In this document: positions 6,888-13,201 of the stretch, piece after piece
Layout: each line of letters begins with the position of its first letter
Position numbering within the stretch: the first letter of the stretch is position 1
NCBI GenBank assembly: GCA_039181495.1
Contig: JBCDCP010000079.1
Location: forward strand, 1 to 14,244
Direction of reading: 5' to 3'
Length of the DNA stretch: 14,244 nucleotides
From: JBCDCP01 sp039181495
GTDB lineage: Bacteria > Pseudomonadota > Alphaproteobacteria > Rhizobiales > Tepidamorphaceae
Notes under the pieces: generated by a model
What the model saw: only the letters and a program-made list of their open reading frames with translations
Told to the model about the DNA's origin: nothing
Databases searched by the model: none
Translations under genes and position numbers: made by a program

Positions 6888-6997
6888 TTCTCCGGCTCCA
6901 ATTTGTGACCCCGCATTGGGGCGCTGAGTGTGATGGGGCGAAGATATGAATTGCCTTGAATTCGCAACAGTGGGATATATTTGAACTCATGGTTCAA
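6888..6997. promoter_or_regulatory. divergent promoter region of SDR and lysR with TTGAA-type half-sites
   Basis: This AT-richer gap carries repeated half-sites: TGAATT at 6947-6952 and 6957-6962 (exactly 10 bases apart, same face of the helix), TTGAAC at 6981-6986, and its inverted copy GTTCAA at 6992-6997. A further inverted pair is TTGC 6951-6954 with GCAA 6964-6967. LysR-type regulators usually bind several such sites in the divergent gap. I cannot place -35 and -10 boxes with confidence, and the exact T-N11-A spacing is not met by these repeats. Confidence 0.45.
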
Positions 6998-7921
6998 GAG
7001 ATTAGAACAGCCAGTCTACCTGCACTGCTGAGCTTTCATAACGTTGCGCGGCTTGGTGGAATCAGCGCAGCTGCGGAGCATCTTGGCGTCGCGAAATCGG
7101 GTGTCAGTCGTCATGTCTCGCAGCTTGAGGCGCATTTCGGTGTGCGGCTTCTTGAGCGCGGTGCGCGTTCTGTCCGGCTGACCACTGTCGGAGCGCGTCT
7201 CGATCATCGCATCCGGTCGATCCTGGCCGAGGTTGATCTCCTCGATGATATAGCGCGTGAGGAGAGTGTCGGCTTATCGGGGCAAGTGACGATTGCCGCG
7301 ACGCCCGAATTCGGTGGTGTTGTCGCCACAGCACTGTTTCCAGTCATTCGTGAACGCTACCCCGACCTTACCCTGGTGATGCGGCCGGCTTATGCGTTTG
7401 AAGATATGCAGGACCTGAGCACGGACGTCGCGTTCAGGATTGGCACCTTCAAGGATGATCGGCTGGTTGCGCGCAAGTTGGGCTCTTTCCACCGCGTGCT
7501 TGTTGCCGCACCCGCACTCGCGGACCGACATGCGATTGCGCGCCCCGAAGATCTTGCCGATGTGCCGTGCCTCACGTTCCGGACCGACCAGCCCGGGGCG
7601 ACGTGGATTCTCACCTCCGCTGAAGAGGAGGCGTCGGTCGAGGTGACCGGTCCGATTGCCGTGCACAGTTTCGGAATTCTGATGGAACTCGCGGTTGCCG
7701 GCCAGGGTTTTGCGTTCATCCCTGAGTTCATGCTTGCTGATGCGCTCAAGACCGGCGCGCTTGTCCGATGCCTTCCAGGCTATCGTTCTCGGCCGATTTC
7801 AGTGTTTCTGACCTTCCGGCCGGGAGCCCGGCGGATAGCAAGGATCGATGCATTCGCCACCGTTGCGGAAGAGCTTGTTCCGGAAATGATCTCCAGATCG
7901 CAAATAGAGGCAGCCGCCTAA
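6989..7921 (+). CDS. LysR-type transcriptional regulator
   Basis: This 310-residue LTTR has an N-terminal winged helix-turn-helix (about residues 8-66: LPALLSFHNVARLGGISAAAEHLGVAKSGVSRHVSQLE as several segments, then FGVRLLERGARSVRLTTVG). An effector-binding domain follows (about 90-300), opening with SGQVTIAATPEFGGVV. The residue patterns AFRIGTFKDDRLVARKLG and LPGYRSRPISVFLTFRPGARRIARIDAF are typical of the CrgA/aliphatic-aromatic substrate subgroup. I prefer ATG 6989, which begins shortly before the conserved domain; a TTG at 6956 would add 11 residues with no family support. The ribosome site is weak for both. The codon ATG 6989 sits in the centre of a 6-base inverted repeat. The likely target is the divergent SDR; the inducer is unknown. 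Confidence 0.92.
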   Translation: MVQEIRTASLPALLSFHNVARLGGISAAAEHLGVAKSGVSRHVSQLEAHFGVRLLERGARSVRLTTVGARLDHRIRSILAEVDLLDDIAREESVGLSGQVTIAATPEFGGVVATALFPVIRERYPDLTLVMRPAYAFEDMQDLSTDVAFRIGTFKDDRLVARKLGSFHRVLVAAPALADRHAIARPEDLADVPCLTFRTDQPGATWILTSAEEEASVEVTGPIAVHSFGILMELAVAGQGFAFIPEFMLADALKTGALVRCLPGYRSRPISVFLTFRPGARRIARIDAFATVAEELVPEMISRSQIEAAA

Positions 7922-7991
7922 GCGGTAGTTATCGGAATTCGCCGCTCATCCGATGTAGAATCAGGATCGGTGGTCAGCTCTTCGCTTTCAC

Positions 7992-9080
7992 CTATTGTGC
8001 TACGACCTCGACTTCATAGGCCTGGCCGCCTTCAATTGAGAATTCGCGATTAAAGATCTGCCCATCATGGCGGGCGATCACGCTGTAGGTGCCTGAGGCC
8101 AGCACATGGGTGGGGAAGGCGCCAAAGCTCTCCTTCACGATGTCGCCGCCCGGTGAGAGAATGCTCCAGGCGGTGTTGGCGAGTGCTTCGCCACCGGGCG
8201 TATTGACCAGTTTCAGCGTTACCGAACTCGCTGAGTGGGTAATGTCCACCTCGTTGAGCTTGCCCGCCTCAACCTCGATGTCACCACGGATCGTGGAATT
8301 GGCATCGCCGAACTGGCTGACGACGTGATAGTCGCCCGCATTCAGGGCGACGAGGCTTGCAGAGGGTGCATCGTCGATAATCAACCGCCGCTCGCCGAAA
8401 TCATCCTGCCTCGCCTCGAAAATCGAGATTTTCACGTCCTTGTCGTCGAGCGGGTTGCCGCCGGGTCTTTGCGGCAAGATGCGGACTGCGCCGGCGTCGA
8501 GATTGACTTGAGCGACGTAGCCTGAAACAGCCACTTTCATTGGCGTCGAGGCAACGGCGTGACCATAGACCGCAACAGCAATGTACTCCCCCGGCTCCAG
8601 CACCAGGATCGGCTGGGCGTCGTCTGAGGTAACTACCGTCTCATTGGTGCCGTCGGGCCCCGGCGTTGCGCGGTAGATGCGCCAGTGAACGTTTGCATTG
8701 AGTGGGCCGGAAACTTCGGTCAGCGTTGCCATGGCCCGGCCCTGCAACGTGCCGGGGATGATCGGGATACCGGCCGCCGATGTTGCGCCCCCCGAGTCGA
8801 TGGCCGGCGGTACAGTGCCGGGCGCTTGCGCGTTGGGTATGGAATCCGATGGAACGGTTGTCGCCGAGCTCTCTGCCGGTGCGATCTGTCGAATGGGCGG
8901 TGCCGGCATTTCCTGCAGCAAATTTTCGTTGATTTGGTCCTGCGCCCAAGTCGTTGTGCCTGCCGACAAAACCGCAGTAAGCACAGTGACGCCGAGACCA
9001 ATCGACACCATGCGCATGTCGCGCCAGCGCGCGGCAAACACTGCCCCTGATTTCAGCTCTTGTCCCGGACCTGTCCGCAT
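7992..9080 (-). CDS. exported protein with three tandem beta-sandwich-like repeats
   Basis: This is a 362-residue protein of unknown function. Residues 22-47 form a signal peptide (MRMVSIGLGVTVLTAVLSAG, then TTTWA before QDQ), so it is probably periplasmic or envelope-associated. Residues 55-110 are Pro/Ala/Ser-rich and linker-like. Residues from about 118 to 362 contain three copies of one unit, each with a core L-x-x-G-x-Y-x-V: LEPGEYIAVAVYG (161-173), LNAGDYHVVSQFG (246-258) and LASGTYSVIARHDG (327-340), about 81-85 residues apart. Each unit ends in a V-x-x-G strand. This fits carboxypeptidase-regulatory/Ig-like beta sandwiches. Starts at 9017 (ATG) or 9041 (GTG) give a more normal signal peptide than ATG 9080, but none has a convincing ribosome site. 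It is divergent from a nitroreductase gene. Confidence 0.75.
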   Translation of the reverse strand: MRTGPGQELKSGAVFAARWRDMRMVSIGLGVTVLTAVLSAGTTTWAQDQINENLLQEMPAPPIRQIAPAESSATTVPSDSIPNAQAPGTVPPAIDSGGATSAAGIPIIPGTLQGRAMATLTEVSGPLNANVHWRIYRATPGPDGTNETVVTSDDAQPILVLEPGEYIAVAVYGHAVASTPMKVAVSGYVAQVNLDAGAVRILPQRPGGNPLDDKDVKISIFEARQDDFGERRLIIDDAPSASLVALNAGDYHVVSQFGDANSTIRGDIEVEAGKLNEVDITHSASSVTLKLVNTPGGEALANTAWSILSPGGDIVKESFGAFPTHVLASGTYSVIARHDGQIFNREFSIEGGQAYEVEVVAQ

Positions 9081-9212
9081 CGAATGGCTGCTGCCTGCGA
9101 GTCACATTCACTTCAATTGACGATACCCTACATGCCCAAATCCTTGCGGCAGTATCAAGTCCCGGCTAGCTGATAGGGCACTGCCTTCATCACACCTCAA
9201 AAGGGTCCATTC

Positions 9213-9794
9213 ATGTCTTTCGCTTCAACCGGATTTGCGGCCTATCTTGCGTCACGGCGATCGGTTCCGTCGCGCTATCTTGGTGAGCCCGGTCCGGATG
9301 CTGTGACGCTGGACGCAATTCTGACTATGGCGGCGCGCGTACCCGACCACGGCAAACTGGAGCCCTGGCGATTTGTTGTCATCATCGGGGAGGCGCGCCT
9401 CAGGCTCGGAACGGAAGCTGCAGCATTGCGAGCGCGGATCGAGCCCGACACTCTGCCGGAGCAGGTGGAAAAAGACCGCGAGCAATTCGCCAGTGCGCCG
9501 GTTGTTGTCGCAGTTGTGTCGAAGCCGGCACCGCACGCCAAGATTCCCGAATGGGAGCAGGTTCTGTCGGCCGGGGCTGTGTGTCTGAACATGCTGCATG
9601 CGGCGGAAGCGCACGGGTTTGGTGCGCAATGGCTTAGCGGCTGGCCCTGCTACAATCCTGAGGCACGTGCACTGTTTCATCTTTCCGGTGACGAGCAGAT
9701 TGCCGGGTTCATTCACATTGGCACACCCGCCCAGCGAATGCCCGATCGTGGTCGACCTGATGTCGCTGCTCTGACCACCCACATCGAAAGCTAA
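9213..9794 (+). CDS. nitroreductase family protein (YdjA-like)
   Basis: The 193-residue protein is a small FMN-dependent nitroreductase of the single-domain YdjA type, active as a homodimer with NAD(P)H as donor. The N-terminal FMN contact RRS (15-17) is followed by the family motif PDHGKLEPWRF (44-54). LSAGAVCLNMLHAAEAHGFGAQW (in parts, about 118-140) is the conserved dimer/FMN helix, and GFIHIGTP (165-172) closes the fold. AAGGG lies 7 bases before ATG 9213, supporting the start. The natural substrate is unknown; quinones, flavins and nitro compounds are usual for the family. The flavin-reductase gene begins 3 bases after its stop, so the two are surely co-transcribed and may share a flavin-based redox task. 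Confidence 0.9.
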   Translation: MSFASTGFAAYLASRRSVPSRYLGEPGPDAVTLDAILTMAARVPDHGKLEPWRFVVIIGEARLRLGTEAAALRARIEPDTLPEQVEKDREQFASAPVVVAVVSKPAPHAKIPEWEQVLSAGAVCLNMLHAAEAHGFGAQWLSGWPCYNPEARALFHLSGDEQIAGFIHIGTPAQRMPDRGRPDVAALTTHIES

Positions 9795-9797
9795 CCC

Positions 9798-10406
9798 ATG
9801 TTCTACGACACCGCTGACAACGCGCATGGGCTGCGTCATGACCCCTTCAAGGCACTGGTCGTGCCGCGGCCGATTGGCTGGATCTCGAGCCTGGCACCGG
9901 ACGGGACACCCAATCTTGCGCCCTACAGCTACTTCAACGCGTTTGGTGACAGGCCCTACATCGTCGGGTTCTCCAGCAGCGGGGTGAAAGACTCACAGAC
10001 CAATGTCGAGGCCACCGGAGAGTTCGTCTGCTGCCTCGCTGTTCATGCGTTGAAGGAGCAGATGAATGCGTCTTCAGCGATGGTCGGCACGGAGGTGGAT
10101 GAATTCGCGCTTGCGGCGCTGACGCCGGCGCCCTCGCAGATTGTCAAACCCGCACGGGTGGCCGAGTCGCCCGTGGCACTGGAATGCCGCTATCTGCAGA
10201 GCGTGCAACTGAAAGGGCTTGACGGCGCGGCATCAGGGTCGACGCTGGTGCTCGGGCAAGTCGTTGGTATTCATATAGACGACACTCTTATCGAAGATGG
10301 CAAGGTCGATATCACAAAGGCTCGGCCGCTCGCGCGTCTCGGCTACATGGACTACGCAACGGTAGACACCGTGTTCTCGATGCACCGGCCCAAGGTCGAA
10401 GCTTAG
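9798..10406 (+). CDS. flavin reductase family protein (FMN-binding split barrel)
   Basis: This 202-residue protein has the flavin-reductase-like split-barrel domain of the DIM6/NTAB group. Motifs include PRPIGWISS (23-31), the flavin-loop segment NLAPYSYFNA (39-48), and VGFSSSGVKDSQTNVEATGEFVC, given here in parts, which is the usual nucleotide-binding stretch. GQVVGIHIDD and the closing PLARLGYMDYATVD segment are also typical. Such proteins either reduce free FMN for a partner monooxygenase or bind FMN for their own reaction. It follows the nitroreductase stop by 3 bases with no independent ribosome site, so translation is likely coupled. No monooxygenase partner is present in the window. 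The stop lies 22 bases from the convergent CitE-like gene. Confidence 0.9.
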   Translation: MFYDTADNAHGLRHDPFKALVVPRPIGWISSLAPDGTPNLAPYSYFNAFGDRPYIVGFSSSGVKDSQTNVEATGEFVCCLAVHALKEQMNASSAMVGTEVDEFALAALTPAPSQIVKPARVAESPVALECRYLQSVQLKGLDGAASGSTLVLGQVVGIHIDDTLIEDGKVDITKARPLARLGYMDYATVDTVFSMHRPKVEA

Positions 10407-10428
10407 ACCGCAGCTTACCGGTTCCAGC

Positions 10429-11310
10429 CTAGTCGACAGTGGCAAACCGGTCGGCCCGTGCCAGAAGCTTCCGCGCCCGCTTGAGGTGCGGAATGTCATA
10501 CATCTTGCCACCGATACCGATCACCCCAACCGCGCCGTCCTCGCTGTCAAATGCTTCGACAATATCACGGGCGAGCGCCACTTCGGCGTCGGTGGGCCGA
10601 AACACACGATTGATGGTGTCGACCTGTGCTGGGTGGATGGCAAGCTTGCCGGCGAACCCGTCCCTGCGTGCTTCAGCACACTCCGCGGCCAGCCCGGTAT
10701 CGTCCCTAAAGTCAACGAAAGGCCCATCAATCGCATCGATCTCTGCGGCACAGGCGGCAAGCAGCGTCAGATCGCGTGCAAGCTGATACGGACCAGTGTA
10801 GCGGCCAGCCTGATCCCGAGGAGTTTCGGCACCGAGGTCGGCTGACAGGTCTTCCGCGCCCCATGCAAGCCCCCTCAACCGTGCACAGCAGTTGCGGTAA
10901 CTGCCCATGACAAACAGCGAGGCGGCGGTCTCGGTGCCAATGGCGATGATGCCGATGTCGCCGTTGGTGCCACTCTCGAGGCCTGCGATGGCCGCATCGA
11001 GCCTTTGAATATCCCCGCCGCCTTCTGCCTTGGGCAACATGATCAGATCGGGGCTTAGTGGCACAACGGCCGCAAGGTCATCGGCGCAATAGGGCGTGTC
11101 GAGCGGGTTGACGCGCACAATCAGCGTTGTCTGATTGACGTCGGGCTGGCGCCTCGCTGTGATCGCTTCGGCTGTGATCTGCCGTGCGGTGTCCTTGTTG
11201 GCGGGCGCTACGGAGTCTTCCAAATCGACAATGACCGCATCGGCGCCGGCACCAAGTGCTTTGGCGATCTTCTTCTCGGAATCTCCGGGAGTGAACAGGT
11301 AGGAGCGCAT
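10429..11310 (-). CDS. HpcH/HpaI-type CoA-ester lyase (CitE-like, malyl/citramalyl-CoA lyase family)
   Basis: The 293-residue protein is a TIM-barrel lyase of the CitE/malyl-CoA lyase family, cleaving a 3-hydroxyacyl-CoA dicarboxylate into acyl-CoA and an oxoacid such as glyoxylate or pyruvate. Visible motifs are RSYLFTPG (2-9), DLEDSVAP (29-36), RVN (66-68), LPK (92-94), the Mg-binding Glu127 in IGTETA and Asp154 in WGAEDLSADLG, and KLAIHPAQ near the C-terminus. All expected catalytic residues are present. It starts 11 bases after the stop of the MaoC-type gene on the same strand, so hydratase and lyase form one operon. The pair matches the last two steps of itaconate/mesaconate breakdown (hydration, then citramalyl-CoA cleavage), though other branched dicarboxyl-CoA substrates are possible. 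No CoA-transferase is nearby. Confidence 0.9.
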   Translation of the reverse strand: MRSYLFTPGDSEKKIAKALGAGADAVIVDLEDSVAPANKDTARQITAEAITARRQPDVNQTTLIVRVNPLDTPYCADDLAAVVPLSPDLIMLPKAEGGGDIQRLDAAIAGLESGTNGDIGIIAIGTETAASLFVMGSYRNCCARLRGLAWGAEDLSADLGAETPRDQAGRYTGPYQLARDLTLLAACAAEIDAIDGPFVDFRDDTGLAAECAEARRDGFAGKLAIHPAQVDTINRVFRPTDAEVALARDIVEAFDSEDGAVGVIGIGGKMYDIPHLKRARKLLARADRFATVD

Positions 11311-11321
11311 CGCCTGCTCGA

Positions 11322-11780
11322 TCAGTCCTGCAGCGGCCGGCAGCGCATGAAGGCGTTGCGGCGGCAGATGCCGATCAGGTCGCCGGTTTGCTTGTAGCCA
11401 CGATGCTCAAACTCGACGATGCCTGCGTCGCTGCGGGATTTCGACGTCCGTTTGGACACGACTTCGGTTTCGACCCTGACCGTGTCGCCGTGAAAAAGCG
11501 GTGCCGGAAAGCGCACATCGCTCATGCCCAGATTAGCGATGGTGGTGCGAAAGGTCGTGTCATTTACCGATATCCCGATCATCAGCCCGAGCGTGAACAG
11601 GCTGTTGACCAGTGGCTCACCCCATTCCGTCTCGGCACAGAACTCGCGGTCAATATGGAGCGGCTGCGGATTGTGGGTCAGGCAGGAGAACAGGACATTG
11701 TCGCTTTCGGTCACGGTGCGTGTCAGGCCATGCTTGAAGACGTGGCCGACTTCAAACTCCTCGAAATAGTAGCCCTGCAT
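11322..11780 (-). CDS. MaoC family dehydratase (hot-dog fold enoyl-CoA hydratase)
   Basis: This 152-residue single hot-dog protein belongs to the MaoC hydratase family, which adds water to an enoyl-CoA. YFEEFEVGHVFKHGLTRTVTESDNVLFS opens the fold (given as family hallmark, about 5-32). The hydratase motif normally reads TGDxNPxH; here it is LTHNPQPLH (34-42), so His42 is kept but Asn37 stands where the catalytic Asp is usual. FPAPLFHGDTVRVETEVVSKRTSKSR (in parts, 91-115) is also typical. I recall the same change in the mycobacterial Rv2499c-like group, also paired with a CitE-like lyase. The start is ATG 11780: AGGAG lies 10 bases upstream, while a longer frame to 11942 would overlap the divergent gene. 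It is the first gene of the operon with the lyase. Confidence 0.9.
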   Translation of the reverse strand: MQGYYFEEFEVGHVFKHGLTRTVTESDNVLFSCLTHNPQPLHIDREFCAETEWGEPLVNSLFTLGLMIGISVNDTTFRTTIANLGMSDVRFPAPLFHGDTVRVETEVVSKRTSKSRSDAGIVEFEHRGYKQTGDLIGICRRNAFMRCRPLQD

Positions 11781-11799
11781 CGCACCCGATCTCCTCACG

Positions 11800-11819
11800 C
11801 CGGTTAACCGGTCATTTAC
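11800..11819. promoter_or_regulatory. perfect 12-base palindrome overlapping a CtrA-like box
   Basis: CCGGTTAACCGG at 11800-11811 is a perfect palindrome in the divergent gap between the MaoC and transglycosylase genes. Overlapping it, TTAA (11804-11807), seven bases, then TTTAC (11815-11819) matches the CtrA consensus TTAA-N7-TTAAC at all but one base. CtrA controls cell-cycle, motility and envelope genes across Alphaproteobacteria. The site lies 56-75 bases before the transglycosylase start, a position suited to promoter control. One mismatch and short length mean chance is possible. Confidence 0.4.
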
Positions 11820-11837
11820 CATGTTCGGCTGAGTCTT

Positions 11838-11844
11838 AAGGAGG
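11838..11844 (+). promoter_or_regulatory. strong ribosome site AAGGAGG with out-of-frame ATG
   Basis: AAGGAGG lies 8 bases before ATG 11853. That ATG opens a 50-codon frame ending at TGA 12003-12005, which differs from the frame of the transglycosylase gene (ATG 11875). The small frame is Arg/His/Cys-rich with no recognisable family. It may be a leader that couples to the downstream gene, or the ribosome site may be coincidental. Confidence 0.35.
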
Positions 11845-11874
11845 AATTGGCGATGGTGCAAAGGGCTGCCCGAC

Positions 11875-13026
11875 ATGGAGTTGAGCGCGCAGGACGGCAT
11901 CGGCGCACGGGTCCTTTCAGCGCTGAGGACCGCGAGCCGCACGACCGGGATCGATTTTGGCTACCTCGCTGCCACTGCCAAGCGCGAGAGTGCCTTTGTT
12001 CCTGATGCCAAGGCACCGACATCGTCTGCCACAGGGCTGTTTCAGTTCATCGACCAGACCTGGCTCAGGACCTTGCGCGAGTCCGGTGCCGAACTCGGCT
12101 ATGCCGAACAGGCGCAAGCCATCGCAATGCGGAGAGATGGCAGCCTGACCGTTCCGAATCGGAAGGTTCGTCAGGACATTATGGATCTGCGCAAGGATCC
12201 GGTTGCCGCATCCCTGATGGCCGGCGCGTTGACCCAGTCCAACGCATTCCAGCTACGCCAGTCGATTGGTCGCGAACCAAGCGATGGAGAGCTCTATATC
12301 GCCCACTTTCTCGGAGCCGGCGGCGCATCGCGGCTTATCAATGCAACCGAGAGCACACCGGACGCGAATGCTGTGCGGATGTTCCCGGCCGCTGCCAAAG
12401 CCAACCGGCCGATCTTCTATGAGCGCGACGGCAGCGCACGTACCGTCGCTGAAGTTCATCAGCAGCTCGTCTCAAAACACCTCAACACGCAGTCGGCAGC
12501 TGTCGCTCTTTCCGGCGGGCAGGGTGTTGAAGGTACCGCACCTATGGCTTCGGCAGTCCCCGACCCGGAACGCGCGGTGAGCCGTGTTCCTGTGCTCGAA
12601 AATGGTGCACGGACGGGTGTGTTTGCTGACCTGTTTCGTCCAACGGTGCAAACCGGTCTCAGTTCGCAGGCACAACAACGGCTGGCAATGGCCAGCGGCG
12701 TCCAGTCTCTGTTCACAACACAGGGCAATGCGAGACTCAGTGCGCCGCTCACCGGACCACCACGGGTCGAACCCGTCGTGGCCCCGGCTGAGCGTATGGA
12801 GGCAGTGGGAGGAGTCGTGGCAAGTGGCGAGAGTGGCTTCACCGTACCGGTATTCGAGACTGCGCCTGCCACGGTGGCAGAACCAGCTGCAGGGCGTATC
12901 CCATCCAGCGGGGACAACGCCGAGGCGCCCTCTGCGGGAAGCCTCGCACCTTCGGAGCGTCAATCCGATCCGCTCCAGTCGCTCATGCGGGGCATTGCCC
13001 GCTTTTTCGGTTTCAGCACCGGATAA
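11875..13026 (+). CDS. lytic transglycosylase-like (SLT domain) protein without visible signal peptide
   Basis: The first 200 or so residues of this 383-residue protein carry a lysozyme-like SLT fold. The motif KRESAF puts the catalytic Glu at residue 38; SATGLFQFIDQTW (51-63) is the GLFQ motif, and IAHFLGAGGASRLI follows. Such enzymes cut peptidoglycan glycan strands to anhydro-muropeptides. The N-terminus (MELSAQDGIGARVLSALRTA) is amphipathic, not a Sec signal, as is common in the alphaproteobacterial branch, so export could rely on another route. Residues 200-365 are Ala/Pro/Val-rich and likely unstructured; the tail SLMRGIARFFGF is a possible amphipathic helix. ATG 11875 has AAAGGG 9 bases upstream; a stronger AAGGAGG serves an out-of-frame ATG. 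No in-frame start exists between TGA 11830 and 11875. Confidence 0.85.
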   Translation: MELSAQDGIGARVLSALRTASRTTGIDFGYLAATAKRESAFVPDAKAPTSSATGLFQFIDQTWLRTLRESGAELGYAEQAQAIAMRRDGSLTVPNRKVRQDIMDLRKDPVAASLMAGALTQSNAFQLRQSIGREPSDGELYIAHFLGAGGASRLINATESTPDANAVRMFPAAAKANRPIFYERDGSARTVAEVHQQLVSKHLNTQSAAVALSGGQGVEGTAPMASAVPDPERAVSRVPVLENGARTGVFADLFRPTVQTGLSSQAQQRLAMASGVQSLFTTQGNARLSAPLTGPPRVEPVVAPAERMEAVGGVVASGESGFTVPVFETAPATVAEPAAGRIPSSGDNAEAPSAGSLAPSERQSDPLQSLMRGIARFFGFSTG

Positions 13027-13201
13027 TCGCTTTGTGGTAGCGGAGCTCGGGTCCGCCATCGTTAATGCGATGTGACCAAACGTGGTGAACCGTTCCTTAA
13101 AGGATTGAAGCGACACTCAACTCAGACCGGGGTCCACCCCCGGATTTGATTGAGGACCGGCGCAAGCGTGTGCCTGGTCTCGGGTTGGGGAAAAGTCGGT
13201 A
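13027..13201. other. intergenic gap with two small inverted repeats
   Basis: This gap holds CCGGGG (13127-13132) pairing with CCCCGG (13138-13143) across TCCAC, and CATCG/CGATG (13057-13061 and 13068-13072) around TTAATG. The GC-rich hairpin is followed by ATTTGATT, not a clean T-run, so it is at best a weak terminator for the transglycosylase gene. The second repeat could be an operator of the DUF2336 gene. I cannot assign promoter boxes. Confidence 0.3.

Noticed and set aside
6213..6908. 231-codon plus-strand frame over the second SDR
   Set aside because: It is antisense to an intact SDR and its composition is typical of shadow frames.
6956..6988. TTG start adding 11 residues to the LysR protein
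   Set aside because: The added residues have no family support, there is no ribosome site, and the segment carries regulatory-looking repeats.
7921..7954. overlapping weak stems after lysR (AGCGG/CCGCT and ATCGGA/TCCGAT)
   Set aside because: Arms are 5-6 bases with loops of 12-16 and no T-run, so chance is likely and terminator function is not supported.
11781..11942. 54-residue N-terminal extension of the MaoC protein
   Set aside because: It would overlap the divergent transglycosylase gene, lacks similarity to the family, and the ATG at 11780 has AGGAG at good spacing.
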